Assembly (NCBI RefSeq): GCF_947500705.1 | Contig: NZ_CANMSY010000011.1 | Location: forward strand, 62,001 to 126,000 | Origin: an uncultured Brachybacterium sp. | GTDB taxonomy: Bacteria > Actinomycetota > Actinomycetes > Actinomycetales > Dermabacteraceae | Reading direction: 5' to 3' | DNA length: 64,000 nt | In this document: positions 9,859 to 20,420 of the stretch, in pieces | Numbering within the stretch: the first letter of the stretch is position 1 | How the letters are laid out: each line of letters begins with the position of its first letter | Notes under the pieces: model-generated | Told to the model about the DNA's origin: nothing | The model's database searches: none | Seen by the model: only the letters and a program-made list of their open reading frames with translations | Made by a program: the position numbers and the translations under genes

Positions 9859-9901
9859 GCAGTCCGCAGAGCCTGCAGTCGGCAGAGCCTGCAGTCCGCA
9901 G
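9859..9901. repeat. 16-bp tandem repeat just after def
   Basis: GCAGTCCGCAGAGCCT (9859-9874), a copy with one change (9875-9890) and 11 bases of a third. It begins 6 bp after the def stop codon. Confidence 0.7.
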
Positions 9902-9998
9902 CGTCGCAGAGTCACGTGCAGTCCACCGAGTCCTCAGACTGGTACTGCACGAGGCGGTACCTTGTCCCTGTTCATGACCCCACAGAACGGAGCTGACG

Positions 9999-10754
9999 GT
10001 GGCCCAGAGCGACCCGAACATCTCGCGCGAGGACCAGACCGGTCCGGCTGCGCTGCCCGCAGACGGCGAGCTCACCGAGCAGATCGATGAGCGCTGGCTG
10101 GCGGTGATCGATGCTGCGCTGAAGGTGCAGGCCCCGCTCGCGCACAGCTATGTGCACAAGCTTCGCCAGAAGCACCCGGAGGCGACCGATCGGCAGCTGC
10201 TCGAGCACGTCACCAGGCGCTTCACCACGCTGACCACCGCTGCCGGAGCGGGAATCGGCGGGGTCGCGGCACTTCCCGGGCTCGGCACCGCGGCGGCACT
10301 CGGCCTGACCGTCGGCGAGGGGGTCACCTTCGCGGAGGCATGTGCCTTCCTCACCCTCGCCGCGGCGGAGATCCATGGCGTCGACATGACCGACAAGAAC
10401 ACCCGCCGCCTGGTGCTGATGGGAGTGCTCGGCGGAGAACGCGGCACCGAGATCATCGCCAAGGCGATGGGCAAGCAGGGCCTGCAGTGGCACTCCGTGC
10501 TCAACGGCGGAGGGGGCTTCCTGCCGGGTCTGATCAGCAAGCAGGTCTCGCGCTACGTGCGCCGTCGGGTGGTGGCCAGGACCGGCAAGCTCTGGCTGGT
10601 GCGGCTGCTGCCCTTCGGCCTAGGAGCCGTCATCGGAGGGCTCGGCGCCCGTGCGGTGTCGAAGTCCGTCGTCGAGGCGATGCTCGAGATCTTCTCCCAG
10701 GAGCTGACCCTGCAGGGCGAGCTCGCTGGAGAGCCAGGTGCGCTGGACGCCTGA
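9999..10754 (+). CDS. Hypothetical EcsC-like protein
   Basis: A protein of 251 residues: a polar N-terminus (1-40), a helical region, a Gly/Ala-rich hydrophobic stretch (about 75-115, including GIGGVAALPGLG), then a long helix and a second hydrophobic Gly-rich segment near 205-222. The pattern resembles EcsC-family proteins, which are membrane-associated and of unclear function; this assignment is tentative. GTG at 9999 follows GGAGCTGAC. A -10-like TACCTT lies at about 9959-9964. Transcription probably ends at the bidirectional hairpin at 10860. Confidence 0.6.
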   Translation: MAQSDPNISREDQTGPAALPADGELTEQIDERWLAVIDAALKVQAPLAHSYVHKLRQKHPEATDRQLLEHVTRRFTTLTTAAGAGIGGVAALPGLGTAAALGLTVGEGVTFAEACAFLTLAAAEIHGVDMTDKNTRRLVLMGVLGGERGTEIIAKAMGKQGLQWHSVLNGGGGFLPGLISKQVSRYVRRRVVARTGKLWLVRLLPFGLGAVIGGLGARAVSKSVVEAMLEIFSQELTLQGELAGEPGALDA

Positions 10755-10859
10755 GCATCCCGGCGGCCCGCGCTCGTGAGCGTGCTCGGGCACGGAAAGC
10801 TGGTCCGCTGCCCACGAGCCCACGAGCCCACTGGGCGAGCAGCGGGACGGTGAAAGGAA

Positions 10860-10890
10860 CGAGGGCCGATCCCGGTGGGGTCGGCCCTCG
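10860..10890. terminator. Bidirectional hairpin between convergent genes
   Basis: A perfect 10-bp stem (CGAGGGCCGA) encloses a GC-rich loop that can itself pair (CCC/GGG). It lies between the EcsC-like stop and the ppa stop. Confidence 0.75.
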
Positions 10891-10932
10891 TCTCGATGGT
10901 GGTCCCGGGGGTGAGTCATCGCCCCCGGACGC

Positions 10933-11445
10933 TCACATCTCCTGCGTGAAGTCGTTCGCGTGCTCGGTGCCGACGGCGCGCCGGTAGGAGCGACGGATCT
11001 CCGCCTCCGCATCGCTGCGGCCCTCCCAGTGCGCACCCTCGACGCTCTTGCCCGGCTCGAGGTCCTTGTAGACCTCGAAGAAGTGCTGGATCTCCAGTCG
11101 GTGGAACTCACTGACGTCGGTCAGCTCCTGGCGGCGCACCTGACGCTGGTCGCCGACCGGCACCGCGATGATCTTGTCGTCGCCGCCGGCTTCATCGCGC
11201 ATACGAAACATGCCGAGCGCCCGGCAGCGGATCAGGCAGCCGGGAAAGGTGGGCTCCTCGAGCAGCACCAGGCAGTCCAGCGGATCGTTGTCCTCGCCGA
11301 GGGTCCCCTCGATGAAGCCGTAGTCGTCCGGATAGCGAGTGGCGGTGAACAGCATCCGATCGAGCCTGATCCGGCCGTTGTGGTGGTCCACCTCGTACTT
11401 GTTGCGATTCCCGCGAGGGATCTCGATGGTCACGTCAAATTCCAC
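10933..11445 (-). CDS. ppa: Inorganic pyrophosphatase (family I)
   Basis: Hydrolyses pyrophosphate to phosphate in the cytoplasm, pulling biosynthetic reactions forward. The 170 residues are the normal bacterial length; [20 protein letters not shown] is the typical N-terminus, [19 protein letters not shown] holds the metal-binding aspartates, and the end is [13 protein letters not shown]. The start is taken as GTG at 11445 because family similarity begins there; the frame runs open further upstream without similarity. It is divergent from dacB, as in mycobacteria (ppa Rv3628, dacB Rv3627c). Confidence 0.95.
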   Translation of the reverse strand: MEFDVTIEIPRGNRNKYEVDHHNGRIRLDRMLFTATRYPDDYGFIEGTLGEDNDPLDCLVLLEEPTFPGCLIRCRALGMFRMRDEAGGDDKIIAVPVGDQRQVRRQELTDVSEFHRLEIQHFFEVYKDLEPGKSVEGAHWEGRSDAEAEIRRSYRRAVGTEHANDFTQEM

Positions 11446-11500
11446 GACAGCCGCTCCATTGCTCCGGCCCCGTGGGCCTCTGGTAATGACCCAGACACCA

Positions 11501-11512
11501 TATCGTGGGGTC
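11501..11512 (+). promoter_or_regulatory. Leaderless -10 of dacB
   Basis: TATCGT (11501-11506) is followed by 6 nt and ATG at 11513. The -35 is not recognisable. Confidence 0.5.
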
Positions 11513-12934
11513 ATGGCCCTGAGAGCATCGGAACGCATCTGGCGCACCACCGCGATCGTGATGTGCGCGGCAGTGCCCACGAGCTTCTATGTGCTCGGCG
11601 ACCTCACCGACGCCTTCCCCGGTGTGCTCACCGTCGCCACCGTCGAGGAGGGGCCGGCATCCGGCCCGGGAGCGGTGGCGGAGGACTGGGAACGACTGAC
11701 AGCTGGTGATCAGCTCCCGCCGATCGACCGGCCCGGTCCGCCGGTGGACCCAGCTGACCTCCAAGAACGCATGGCTGCCGGGGCGCAGCTGCCCGTGGTC
11801 GACGGGAGATTGGCTTTCAGCGTGGTCGACGCCGGGACCGGTGAGGTGCTCGCAGAGCGTGAGGCCGATGCCGCGCTCGTCCCCGCCTCGACGCTCAAGC
11901 TGCTCACCGCGGCTGCGGTGCTGCGCCAGTACGCCGGTGACGAGGTGCTCACCACCCGGGCCGCGGTGCAGGACGGTGTGGTGACCCTGATCGGGGGCGG
12001 TGACATGACTCTCAGCGAGGAGGAGCTCCGGAGCCTCGCGACCCGGACGGCCGAGCTGGCCACGAGCCAGGGCGCAGTCCAGGGCGCGGTGCAGGTCTCG
12101 GTGGTCCTCGATGACAGCTACCTGGTGGGCGGCACCAATGAGGCCTGGGGGAACAACGGCACCGCCGGCGGGTGGGTGACGCCCACCGCGAGCCTGGCGC
12201 TGGACGGAGGCTGGCTCGACGGGGAGCAGTACGGGCCGAAGTCCACAGATCCCGCCGGGGACGCCGCAAGGCGCTTCGCCGAGCTGCTGACCGGTGCCGG
12301 CCTCGCTGTGACCGGGGAGATCTCCGAGGGGAAGGCTCCCGAAGGTGCCCCGTCGGTCGAGATCCACTCCGAGCCGCTCGCCGAGATCGTGCGCCACACC
12401 CTGCTGATCTCCGACAACACGACCGCTGAGCTGCTGGCTCACCTGGTCGCGCTCTCCCGCGGGGAGGAGACCACGCCGGCCGGGGCCGCCGCCGCGGTCG
12501 AGGCCGAGATCCGGGAACTGGCGGCGGAGATCGGGGTGCCGGAGACCGACCTCGCCGCACTGGAGCTGCACGACGGCTCGGGGCTCTCGCGGCAGAACCG
12601 GGTGCCGCCCTCCCTGTTCTCCGCCGTGCTCGCCGAGGTCGCCTCCGGTGAGGTGCCGAGGCTCGAGCAGATCCTCTTCGATGTCCCGATCGCGGGCCTC
12701 TCCGGCACCCTCGCCGAGCGCTTCTCCGCCGTCGGCACCGAGGATGCGAGCGGCCTGGTGCGCGGCAAGACCGGCTATCTCGGCGGCGCCGCCACCCTGG
12801 CCGGGGTGGCCGTCCTGCCCGATGGCCGCACCGTCGGCTATTCGATCGTGGTGCACGGATTCGACGGGGCGGACGCCGACGCGGCTCGCGCCGCGGTGGA
12901 CCACGTCGCCGCCGAGATGGTGCAGGTCGACTGA
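11513..12934 (+). CDS. dacB: D-alanyl-D-alanine carboxypeptidase/endopeptidase (PBP4, peptidase S13)
   Basis: Trims or cleaves peptidoglycan cross-links outside the membrane. The 473 residues begin with a hydrophobic segment (about 10-28) that should act as signal or anchor. The active-site motifs are SxxK in PASTLKLL (Ser about 126), SxN in SDNTTAE (about 300) and KTG in GKTGYLGG (about 420). Residues 30-90 are Pro/Asp-rich and variable. The start at 11513 fits a leaderless transcript. It overlaps tilS by one base and heads the long collinear block that runs to lysS. Confidence 0.92.
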   Translation: MALRASERIWRTTAIVMCAAVPTSFYVLGDLTDAFPGVLTVATVEEGPASGPGAVAEDWERLTAGDQLPPIDRPGPPVDPADLQERMAAGAQLPVVDGRLAFSVVDAGTGEVLAEREADAALVPASTLKLLTAAAVLRQYAGDEVLTTRAAVQDGVVTLIGGGDMTLSEEELRSLATRTAELATSQGAVQGAVQVSVVLDDSYLVGGTNEAWGNNGTAGGWVTPTASLALDGGWLDGEQYGPKSTDPAGDAARRFAELLTGAGLAVTGEISEGKAPEGAPSVEIHSEPLAEIVRHTLLISDNTTAELLAHLVALSRGEETTPAGAAAAVEAEIRELAAEIGVPETDLAALELHDGSGLSRQNRVPPSLFSAVLAEVASGEVPRLEQILFDVPIAGLSGTLAERFSAVGTEDASGLVRGKTGYLGGAATLAGVAVLPDGRTVGYSIVVHGFDGADADAARAAVDHVAAEMVQVD

Positions 12935-14028
12935 TGGCCGGTCCTCCTGCCGTGATCGCCCGGGCTCGCACCGCCGTGCGCGCCTCGCTCACCGCACGCA
13001 TCGAGCAACTCGCCGATGACACCGCCGTCGGTCATCTCGCCCCCCGTCTCCTGGTCGGGCTCAGCGGGGGAGCGGATTCCCTCGCCCTGCTGGCGACCAC
13101 CGTCTGGGTGGGCTCTCGGATGGGGCTGGAGACTGAGGCGGTGATCGTGGACCACGGCGTGCAGGAGGGATCGGCGCAGGTCGCCGAACGAGCCCTGGTC
13201 CAGGCGCAGCAGCTCGGTGCCGAGGGACAGGTGCTGCGTGTGGAGGTCGATCTCGAGGCGCCCGGCGGGCTCGAGAATGCGGCGCGGATCGCCCGCCACT
13301 ACGCACTGGAGTCTGCACGAGAGGAGCGCGGTGCGCTCGCCCTGCTGATGGCGCACACCCTCGACGACCAGGCCGAGCAGGTGCTGATGGGGCTCGCCCG
13401 GGGAGCCGGCCCCCGCGCGGTGGCGGGGATCCCGCGCACCCGGGGGGCTCTGCTGCGTCCCTTCCTGGGCACCGGACGTGACGAGCGCACGGCACTGCGC
13501 CGCGTCGACACCGAGGAGATCTGCCGCCTGCACGATCTCCAGTGGTGGGAGGACCCGATGAACACGGATCTCACGCTGCTGCGCTCGCGGGTGCGGCATC
13601 GAGCCCTCCCGCTGCTGCGGGAGATCCTCGGTGGGCAGATCGACGAGAACCTCGCCCGCACCGCGGACCTGGTGCGCCCCGATGTGGACCACCTCGACCG
13701 GGAGGCGCAGGCCCTGCTGCCCTCCCTGCGACGCGAGGGGGGAGAGCTGCGCGAGGACGGTGATCTGCTGCTGCTGGATGTGCACGCCCTGGCCGCCGCT
13801 CCCGCACCCCTGCGCACCCGGATCCTGCGGGACGCCTCACGTTCCGCTGACCGCGCAACACCCCAGGGCACTCCTGCGGGGTCGTCGAAGTCGCTGCTCC
13901 GGCGTCACGTGCTCGCGATCGACGCGCTGGTGGTCTCATGGCACGGTCAGGCAGCGGTGCCCGTTCCAGGTAGGATCGAGGTCGCTCGCCGCGACGGCCT
14001 GTTGGTGTGGCGCCGCCTCGATCCGTGA
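12934..14028 (+). CDS. tilS: tRNA(Ile)-lysidine synthase
   Basis: Converts C34 of the CAU-anticodon tRNA-Ile to lysidine so that it reads AUA. The 364 residues show the PP-loop ATP motif SGGADSLA (47-54), then [17 protein letters not shown] and RPFLG, the usual N-type ATPase motifs. As in other actinobacteria the C-terminal domain is short. ATG overlaps the dacB stop (TGATG). It precedes hpt by 44 bp, a conserved pairing. Confidence 0.93.
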   Translation: MAGPPAVIARARTAVRASLTARIEQLADDTAVGHLAPRLLVGLSGGADSLALLATTVWVGSRMGLETEAVIVDHGVQEGSAQVAERALVQAQQLGAEGQVLRVEVDLEAPGGLENAARIARHYALESAREERGALALLMAHTLDDQAEQVLMGLARGAGPRAVAGIPRTRGALLRPFLGTGRDERTALRRVDTEEICRLHDLQWWEDPMNTDLTLLRSRVRHRALPLLREILGGQIDENLARTADLVRPDVDHLDREAQALLPSLRREGGELREDGDLLLLDVHALAAAPAPLRTRILRDASRSADRATPQGTPAGSSKSLLRRHVLAIDALVVSWHGQAAVPVPGRIEVARRDGLLVWRRLDP

Positions 14029-14072
14029 TCGGCGGCGGACGCACCCCACCACGTTTCCTGGAGGAGATCCGC

Positions 14073-14627
14073 GTGCCCCAGACGCACCCCCACCCCGATG
14101 TCGACCGCGTGCTGCTGGACGAGCAGCAGATCCGCGAACGTCTCGCCGAGCTCGGTCAGCAGATCGCCGAGGACTACGCGGAGGAGCCGCCGGTCCTGGT
14201 GGGCGTCCTGCGCGGTGCGGTGATGGTGATGGCGGATCTCGCCCGCCAGATCGACCTCCAGGTCGAGATGGACTGGATGGCCGTCTCCTCCTACGGCTCA
14301 GGCACCAAGTCCTCCGGGGTGGTGCGCATCCTCAAGGACCTCTCCGGGGACATCACCGGGCGCAACGTCCTCATCGTCGAGGACATCATCGATTCCGGGC
14401 TCACCCTGAAGTGGCTGCTGTCCAATCTGCGCTCGCGAGGACCCAAGAGCGTCGAGATCGCGACGCTGCTGCGCAAGCCCGAGGCGGCTCGGGTGGAGAT
14501 CGATGTGAAGTACGTCGGCTTCGACATCCCCAACGAGTTCGTCATCGGCTACGGGCTCGACTATGCCGAGAACTACCGCAACCTCCCCTACGTGGGCGTC
14601 CTCGCGCGCTCGGTCTACGAGGACTGA
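14073..14627 (+). CDS. hpt: Hypoxanthine phosphoribosyltransferase
   Basis: Salvages hypoxanthine and guanine using PRPP. The 184 residues contain the PRPP-binding motif [14 protein letters not shown] (about 100-113), an early [14 protein letters not shown] and the base-binding end region [23 protein letters not shown] at 14073 is preceded by a strong GGAGGAG at 14060, so this gene has its own efficient initiation within the operon. ftsH follows after 4 bp. Confidence 0.95.
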   Translation: MPQTHPHPDVDRVLLDEQQIRERLAELGQQIAEDYAEEPPVLVGVLRGAVMVMADLARQIDLQVEMDWMAVSSYGSGTKSSGVVRILKDLSGDITGRNVLIVEDIIDSGLTLKWLLSNLRSRGPKSVEIATLLRKPEAARVEIDVKYVGFDIPNEFVIGYGLDYAENYRNLPYVGVLARSVYED

Positions 14628-14631
14628 TCCC

Positions 14632-16773
14632 ATGGCAGATTCCCCCAAGTCCAAGAGCTCCGGCGGCAAGAAACGTCGCCCGTTCACGAGCGTGGCCCTG
14701 TGGATCATCGTCGCCCTGCTGCTGGGCATGGCGATGTTCTCCCTGTTCGGCCGGGACGGCTATCAGCAGATCGACACCCAGCAGGGGCTCGAGCTGCTGG
14801 CCGGCGGCACGGTCGAGCAGGCCAAGATCATCGACGGCAACCAGCAGCGGGTCGATCTGGTCCTCACCGAGGACTTCGTGGACGGCGAGGAGAACAAGGG
14901 CACCGAGGTGCGCTTCTCCTATGTCGAGCCGCGCGGCGAGGCCGTGGTGCAGGCCGTCGAGGACGCGGCACCGGCCAAGGGCTACACCGACGAGATCGCC
15001 AGCAGCTCCTGGTGGTCCACGCTCCTGCTCTCCTTCCTCCCGCTGCTGATCTTCATCGGCCTATTCTGGTTCCTGATCATGAACGCCCAGGGCGGTGGCA
15101 AGGCCATGCAGTTCGGCAAGTCCAAGGCCAAGCTGTTCAACAAGGAGGCCCCCAAGGTCACCTTCGCGGATGTCGCAGGTGCCGAGGAGGCCGTCGAGGA
15201 GCTCGACGAGATCAAGCAGTTCCTGGTCGATCCGGGTCGGTACCAGGCCGTCGGAGCGAAGATCCCCAAGGGCGTGCTGCTGTACGGCCCGCCCGGCACC
15301 GGCAAGACCCTGCTGGCCAAGGCCGTGGCCGGCGAGGCGAACGTGCCGTTCTACTCGATCTCCGGCTCGGACTTCGTGGAGATGTTCGTGGGCGTCGGCG
15401 CCAGCCGGGTGCGCGACCTGTTCACCACCGCCAAGGAGAACTCCCCGGCGATCATCTTCATCGACGAGATCGATGCCGTCGGCCGCCACCGCGGCGCCGG
15501 CATGGGCGGTGGCCATGACGAGCGCGAGCAGACCCTGAACCAGATGCTGGTGGAGATGGACGGGTTCGACGAGAACCAGAACGTCATCCTCATCGCCGCC
15601 ACCAACCGGGTGGACATCCTGGACCCCGCACTGCTGCGCCCGGGCCGTTTCGACCGCCAGATCGCGGTCGAGGCCCCGGACCTCAAGGGCCGCCTGCACA
15701 TCCTCGGCGTGCACTCCAAGGGCAAGCCGCTCGCCCACGACGTCGACCTCGAGCACGTCGCCAAGCGCACCATCGGCATGTCCGGTGCGGACCTCGCGAA
15801 CGTCCTCAACGAGGCAGCGCTGCTCACCGCCCGCTCGGGCAACCAGATCATCGACAACCGCGCCCTGGATGAGGCGATCGACCGCGTCTCCATGGGGCCG
15901 CAGCGCTACTCGAAGGTGATGAGCGAGCGCGAACGGCAGATGACCGCGTATCACGAGGGCGGACACGCCCTGGTCGCGGCGGCGATGAACAACTCCGCAC
16001 CCGTCACCAAGGTGACGATCCTGCCGCGTGGCCGCGCCGGCGGCTACACGATGGTGGTCCCCACCCAGGACCGTAACTACCAGTCCCGCAACGAGCTGCT
16101 CGACCGACTGGCCTACGCCCTCGGCGGCTACGCCGTGGAGGAGAGCATCTTCCACGACGTCACCACCGGCCCCAGCTCGGACCTCCAGAACGCGACCAAG
16201 ATCGCCCGCACCATGGTGATGCAGCTGGGGATGAGCGATGCGGTGGGTCAGGTCGCCCTGGCCGGCGAGCAGGACGAGGTGTTCGTGGGGATGCAGCAGG
16301 GGCAGGCCCCCCGCTTCAGCGCCGAGACGGCGAGCCTCATCGACCAGGAGGTCCGGGCCCTGCTCGACACCGCTCTGGACGAAGCCTGGGCCGTGATCGT
16401 CGAGAACCGTCACGTGCTGGATCGCCTGGTGGAGGAGCTGCTCGAGCGCGAGACGCTCAACGAGCACGAGCTCGCCGAGATCTTCAAGGACGTGAAGAAG
16501 CAGCCGGCCCGTGAGGTCTGGGTCTCCAGCGCCGAGCGTCCCGCACTGGCCGCGCCGTCCGTGGGGGCGACGACCACCGCGACCGGGACCGAGGCCCACG
16601 ACGCCGGGGAGCCCCTGCAGCCGGGTGCCCCTGAGCTGCCCCACCCCGGCGGCGACGGTCCGCAGATCCCGGGCGCCCCGCAGGGCGGTGCTCCCGGTGC
16701 CCCCGGCGATGGCGGAACCGGGTACGGCTATGGCAGCACCGACCATGGCGGCGCCGAGGGGACGGAGCGCTGA
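14632..16773 (+). CDS. ftsH: ATP-dependent zinc metalloprotease FtsH
   Basis: A membrane-anchored AAA+ protease that degrades misfolded membrane proteins and regulatory proteins. The 713 residues have two TM helices (about 20-42 and 125-148) enclosing an extracytoplasmic domain, Walker A GPPGTGKT (about 219), Walker [12 protein letters not shown], the second region of homology up to the Arg finger ([13 protein letters not shown]), and a zinc site HEGGH (about 441) with the third acidic ligand in [11 protein letters not shown]. The last 70 residues are Gly/Pro-rich and disordered, typical of actinobacterial FtsH. The strongest start is ATG at 14632. Confidence 0.97.
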   Translation: MADSPKSKSSGGKKRRPFTSVALWIIVALLLGMAMFSLFGRDGYQQIDTQQGLELLAGGTVEQAKIIDGNQQRVDLVLTEDFVDGEENKGTEVRFSYVEPRGEAVVQAVEDAAPAKGYTDEIASSSWWSTLLLSFLPLLIFIGLFWFLIMNAQGGGKAMQFGKSKAKLFNKEAPKVTFADVAGAEEAVEELDEIKQFLVDPGRYQAVGAKIPKGVLLYGPPGTGKTLLAKAVAGEANVPFYSISGSDFVEMFVGVGASRVRDLFTTAKENSPAIIFIDEIDAVGRHRGAGMGGGHDEREQTLNQMLVEMDGFDENQNVILIAATNRVDILDPALLRPGRFDRQIAVEAPDLKGRLHILGVHSKGKPLAHDVDLEHVAKRTIGMSGADLANVLNEAALLTARSGNQIIDNRALDEAIDRVSMGPQRYSKVMSERERQMTAYHEGGHALVAAAMNNSAPVTKVTILPRGRAGGYTMVVPTQDRNYQSRNELLDRLAYALGGYAVEESIFHDVTTGPSSDLQNATKIARTMVMQLGMSDAVGQVALAGEQDEVFVGMQQGQAPRFSAETASLIDQEVRALLDTALDEAWAVIVENRHVLDRLVEELLERETLNEHELAEIFKDVKKQPAREVWVSSAERPALAAPSVGATTTATGTEAHDAGEPLQPGAPELPHPGGDGPQIPGAPQGGAPGAPGDGGTGYGYGSTDHGGAEGTER

Positions 16774-16774
16774 G

Positions 16775-17341
16775 ATGACTGTGGATCAGCCCCGCATCGA
16801 GGCCGCGGTGCGGGAGATCCTCACCGCGATCGGTGAGGATCCGGACCGCGACGGACTGCTCGACACCCCGGGCCGCGTGGCGCGCATGTACGCAGAGGTC
16901 TTCGCGGGACTCGCGCAGGACGCCCGCGAGCCCCTCTCCACCACTTTCGACATCGAGCACCAGGAGCTCGTGCTGGTGCGTGACATCGCCTTCTACTCGA
17001 TGTGCGAGCACCATCTGCTGCCCTTCCACGGCGCCGCCCACGTGGGATACATCCCCGGCGCCGGTGCGGTCACCGGCCTCAGCAAGCTCGCGCGGCTGGT
17101 GGACGTCTACGCCCGCCGGCCGCAGGTGCAGGAGCGGCTCACCTCTCAGGTCGCCGACGCGCTGATGGAGGAGCTCGGCGCCGACGGCGCGATCGTGGTC
17201 GTCGAGGCCGAGCACATGTGCATGTCGATGCGCGGAGTACGCGCGGCCGGCGCCCGCACCGTCACCAGTGCAGTGCGAGGAATGCTGCGCGACAGCCCCA
17301 GCACCCGTGGCGAGGCCATGGCCCTGATCAACAGGGCATGA
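16775..17341 (+). CDS. folE: GTP cyclohydrolase I
   Basis: Catalyses the first step of folate synthesis, GTP to dihydroneopterin triphosphate. The 188 residues carry the zinc motif CEHHLLPF (Cys about 77) and the later zinc Cys in EHMCMSMRG, plus TTxF-like TTFDIEH. The start ATG at 16775 shares its first base with the end of the ftsH-folE junction (TGAGATG). It overlaps folP by ATGA. Together with folP and folBK it covers most of the pterin branch. Confidence 0.96.
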   Translation: MTVDQPRIEAAVREILTAIGEDPDRDGLLDTPGRVARMYAEVFAGLAQDAREPLSTTFDIEHQELVLVRDIAFYSMCEHHLLPFHGAAHVGYIPGAGAVTGLSKLARLVDVYARRPQVQERLTSQVADALMEELGADGAIVVVEAEHMCMSMRGVRAAGARTVTSAVRGMLRDSPSTRGEAMALINRA

Positions 17342-18204
17342 GCGCGATGAGCAGCTCGCCCCGCCGTCCCGCCGGTCTGCCGGAGCGGCTCGACACCGAC
17401 GACACCCTCGTGATGGGAGTCCTCAACGTCACCCCGGACTCCTTCTCCGACGGGGGCGCGCACGATGACGCCCCCGCCGCGATCTCCCACGGTCTCCGAC
17501 TGGTCGGCCAGGGCGCGTCGATCGTCGATGTCGGTGGAGAGTCCACCCGTCCCGGCGCGCCGCGCGTGGACGAGGACGAAGAGCTGCGCCGGGTGCTCCC
17601 GGTGGTCACCGCGCTGGCGGCGAAGGACATCGTGGTCAGCGTCGATACCATGCGGGCCTCTGTCGCGGCGGCCAGCATCGAGGCGGGGGCATTGATCGTC
17701 AACGACGTCTCCGCCGGCCGGGCCGACGTGGACATGGGACCTGAGGTGGCCCGGCTCCGCACGCGCCTCGGCACCCCGCCGGTCTTCATCGCGATGCACT
17801 GGCGCGGACACAGCGATGTGATGAACGAGCTCGCCGTCTACCGCGATGTGGCCCGCGACAGCGCCGCCGAGCTCGCCGAGCGCCTCTCCGCCCTGCGCGA
17901 GGCGGGAGTGGAGGACCGCTTCCTGGTCGCCGACCCGGGCCTCGGATTCTCCAAGACGGGAGAGCAGAACTGGGAGGTGCTGGCCGACTGGCCGACGCTG
18001 AGCTCGCATGGGCTGCCGCTGCTGATCGGTGCCTCCCGGAAACGATTCGTGAGCGCCCTCGGGGTGGACCGTGACCTGGCGACCGCCGCCATCAGCGCCT
18101 ACAGCGCAGAGCACGGCGCCTGGGCGGTCCGCGTGCATGACGTCGGCTCCTCGGTCGCCGCCGTGAGGGTGGGCGACCGCCTGCGTCGGAGCGTCCGACG
18201 ATGA
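17338..18204 (+). CDS. folP: Dihydropteroate synthase
   Basis: Condenses 6-hydroxymethyl-dihydropterin pyrophosphate with p-aminobenzoate; the target of sulfonamides. The 288 residues show [15 protein letters not shown] (pyrophosphate loop 1, about 25-39), [12 protein letters not shown] (loop 2) and [11 protein letters not shown] near the end. The first ATG (17338) is chosen because it overlaps the folE stop; a second ATG at 17347 is possible. No loop changes suggesting sulfonamide resistance can be judged without alignment. Confidence 0.95.
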   Translation: MSAMSSSPRRPAGLPERLDTDDTLVMGVLNVTPDSFSDGGAHDDAPAAISHGLRLVGQGASIVDVGGESTRPGAPRVDEDEELRRVLPVVTALAAKDIVVSVDTMRASVAAASIEAGALIVNDVSAGRADVDMGPEVARLRTRLGTPPVFIAMHWRGHSDVMNELAVYRDVARDSAAELAERLSALREAGVEDRFLVADPGLGFSKTGEQNWEVLADWPTLSSHGLPLLIGASRKRFVSALGVDRDLATAAISAYSAEHGAWAVRVHDVGSSVAAVRVGDRLRRSVRR

Positions 18205-19118
18205 CGGCCCAGCCCGTCCCGCCGCGCCCCGGCCCGGCGCGACTGGACCGCATCGAGGTGGCCGGGATCAAGGCCTGGGCCCACCACGGCGTGCTCGAGG
18301 AGGAGAAGCGACTGGGCCAGCAGTTCGAGGTCGATGTGACGCTCCACCTCGACACCGCGCCTGCGGGCGCCACCGATGCGCTCTCCCGCACCGTGAACTA
18401 TGCCGAGGCCGCCGCAGCGGTGCACGAGGAGATGACCGGCGGCCCCTACGACCTGGTCGAGACGCTCGCCGGTCGCATCGCGCAGCGGATCCTCACTGAC
18501 ACCGGACACCCGCTGGTGCGGCGCGTCGGGATCCGGGTCCACAAACCTGCCGCGCCCGTCGGCCTCCCCGTCGGCTCCGTCACCGTGAGCATCGAGCGGG
18601 AGGCGCCGGCGATCTCGGCGGTGCTCGCCCTCGGCACCAACCTGGGGGAGCGGGAGCAGCACCTGCAGGATGCGCTCGCCCACCTCGCCGCGACCGACGG
18701 CATCGACGTGGCCTGGACCGGTCCGGTGCTCGAGACCGACGCTGTCGGCGGTCCCGCAGACCAGGGCAGCTTCCTGAACTCGGTGATCGGTGTGCGCACG
18801 ACGCTGGGCCCCTTCGCGCTGCTCGAGGCCGCGCACCGGGCGGAGCACGCTGCGCATCGGGAACGCCTCGTGCGCTGGGGACCGCGGACCCTCGACGTGG
18901 ACGTCATTACCTACGGCGACTGGGCGAGCGACGATCCGGAGCTGACGGTGCCGCACCCGCGGGCCCATGAGCGAGCCTTCGTGCTCGCCCCCTGGCACGC
19001 GGCCCGCCCGCAGGCGCAGCTGCCGGGACACGGCCCGCTCGAGGCCCTGCTGGCCCGCGCCACGGACCGAGGGGGACTGCGACCGGGGCCGGTCGTCGAT
19101 GGGTTCGGACTCTCGTGA
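18201..19118 (+). CDS. folBK: Fused dihydroneopterin aldolase / HPPK (FolB-FolK)
   Basis: One 305-residue chain joins two successive steps. Residues about 15-128 are FolB (IKAWAHHGVLEEEKRLGQQF, then NYAEAAAAVHEEM and VRVHKPAAP-like end). After a short link, residues about 137-305 are the pyrophosphokinase FolK (ALGTNLGEREQHL, then RWGPRTLDVDVITYGD and PHPRAHERAFVLAPW). No stop or frameshift separates the domains. In M. tuberculosis they are separate genes (Rv3607c, Rv3606c); fused forms are known in other bacteria. ATGA overlap with folP; GTGA overlap with the next gene. Confidence 0.93.
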   Translation: MTAQPVPPRPGPARLDRIEVAGIKAWAHHGVLEEEKRLGQQFEVDVTLHLDTAPAGATDALSRTVNYAEAAAAVHEEMTGGPYDLVETLAGRIAQRILTDTGHPLVRRVGIRVHKPAAPVGLPVGSVTVSIEREAPAISAVLALGTNLGEREQHLQDALAHLAATDGIDVAWTGPVLETDAVGGPADQGSFLNSVIGVRTTLGPFALLEAAHRAEHAAHRERLVRWGPRTLDVDVITYGDWASDDPELTVPHPRAHERAFVLAPWHAARPQAQLPGHGPLEALLARATDRGGLRPGPVVDGFGLS

Positions 19119-19624
19119 AGCCGCTCAACGTGCCGGTCCTGGTCCTGATCCTCGTGATCGGTGCGGGCTTCGGGGCGCAGATGCTCGAGGCCTTCGCCTC
19201 CCGCGGCCATTCCCTGCCGATCGCCGGCTGGCTGACCACCCTGGTCCTGCTGGCGCTCGCTGCGGTGCTGCTGGTGCACGGCCTGCCGCTGCGGCGCTAC
19301 ATGCTCGAGAGCCAGGAGCGCACGGAGCACCCCAGCTTCGCCCCTCGCCGCCACCAGATCGATCTTCCCACCGCCTACCGCACCGTGCTGCTCGCGCGGG
19401 CCTGCGCATACACCGGCACGGTGGTCGGCGGGATCTTCGCCGGGCAGGCGCTGTTCCTGCTCCTGACCGGAACCGGCGACCCCTTGCAGGGGATCCTGCC
19501 CACCGCCGCCGCGGCGATCGCAGGTATCGTGCTCGGGGTGCTGGGCGTGATCGTCGAGCACTGGGGCCAGCTGCCACCCGAGGACGGCGAGAGGTCGGCA
19601 GAGGGCGCCGGTGCCGGAGGCTGA
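19115..19624 (+). CDS. DUF3180 membrane protein
   Basis: A protein of 169 residues with four predicted TM helices (about 5-25, 38-58, 88-110, 120-146) and a polar loop containing ERTEHPSFAPRRHQI. This family follows folK throughout the actinobacteria (Rv3605c in M. tuberculosis); its function is unknown. The GTG start overlaps the folBK stop by GTGA. The C-terminus runs into the first base pairs of a 39-bp repeat. Confidence 0.85.
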   Translation: MKPLNVPVLVLILVIGAGFGAQMLEAFASRGHSLPIAGWLTTLVLLALAAVLLVHGLPLRRYMLESQERTEHPSFAPRRHQIDLPTAYRTVLLARACAYTGTVVGGIFAGQALFLLLTGTGDPLQGILPTAAAAIAGIVLGVLGVIVEHWGQLPPEDGERSAEGAGAGG

Positions 19625-19709
19625 GCTCTTGGTCTGCACACTTCGGCTGAGCTCTCCGGCTGAGCTCTTGGTCTGAACACTTCGGCTGAGCTCTCCGGCT
19701 GAGCTCTTC
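19619..19709. repeat. 39-bp tandem repeat, 2.3 units
   Basis: Two 39-bp units (19619-19657, 19658-19696) differ at one base; 12 bases of a third follow. GGCTGAGCTCT occurs five times in the array because each unit contains it twice. It starts at the last codons of the DUF3180 gene and ends about 105 bp before the next start. Confidence 0.85.
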
Positions 19710-19814
19710 GTGCACGATCGAGGGTGGCTGCGCATGGGGCCCTCGACCTTCGACGGATCTTCTTCCCACCTCGGGAGGAGCGGGCCGGGGCTGCGGGATG
19801 ACACGATGGTTCCC

Positions 19815-20420
19815 ATGACCTCAGCGCCCGATCCCCACGAGCTCCCCGTCGTCCCTGCCGCACCGGCCGACGAGGCCCCGACGGCCGCTCCTGCCGACCC
19901 CGCGGTGCCCACCGGCACCCTCTCGGATGACCCCGCCGGCCTGCTCGGGGCGGCGATGCTGCGCCCCGTCTCCCCGAAGCTCATCCCTGCCCGCTATGTG
20001 GGCGGCATCGCGGGGAACATCTTCTGGCTGCTGCTGATCATCGCCGCGATCGTGGGCACCGTCCTGACGGGCTGGTGGTGGATCGCCGCCTGCGGCCTGC
20101 TGCCCCTGCTGATCATGCTCCAGAGCCTGCTGTTCACACCGCGCCGAGTGCGGGCGATCGGCTACCTGGACGGCGACGAGGAGCTCACGATCGCCAGCGG
20201 CATCATGTTCCGCTCCGTCCATACGATCCCGTATGGCCGCGTCCAGTCCGTGAAGATCGGCGAAGGCCCCGTCGAGCGGCGTTACGGTCTCGCGACCCTC
20301 ACCGTCACCACCGCCGCCGGCGGCGGCACGGAGGCCCTGCCGGGGCTGCCGAAAGCCGAGGCGGAGCGCCTGCGGACCCTGCTCACCGACCGCGGCATCG
20401 AACTCATGGCGGCACTGTGA
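19815..20420 (+). CDS. PH-domain (bPH2/DUF304) membrane protein, short
   Basis: A protein of 201 residues: a Pro/Ala/Asp-rich N-terminal tail (1-45), two TM helices (about 65-100) and a bacterial PH domain (about 115-195, with SVHTIPYGRVQSVKIGEGPVERRYGL). Start at 19815 follows a weak -10 hexamer (CACGAT); ATG at 19806 is an alternative. It overlaps the longer PH protein by GTGA; the two are expected to act together at the membrane, as in the YdbS/YdbT pair of Bacillus, which has been linked to membrane-stress resistance. Confidence 0.82.
   Translation: MTSAPDPHELPVVPAAPADEAPTAAPADPAVPTGTLSDDPAGLLGAAMLRPVSPKLIPARYVGGIAGNIFWLLLIIAAIVGTVLTGWWWIAACGLLPLLIMLQSLLFTPRRVRAIGYLDGDEELTIASGIMFRSVHTIPYGRVQSVKIGEGPVERRYGLATLTVTTAAGGGTEALPGLPKAEAERLRTLLTDRGIELMAAL

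Noticed and set aside
14632-16773. HEGGH in FtsH as a damaged zinc site
   Set aside because: HExxH is intact; the middle residues vary and the third metal ligand is present.
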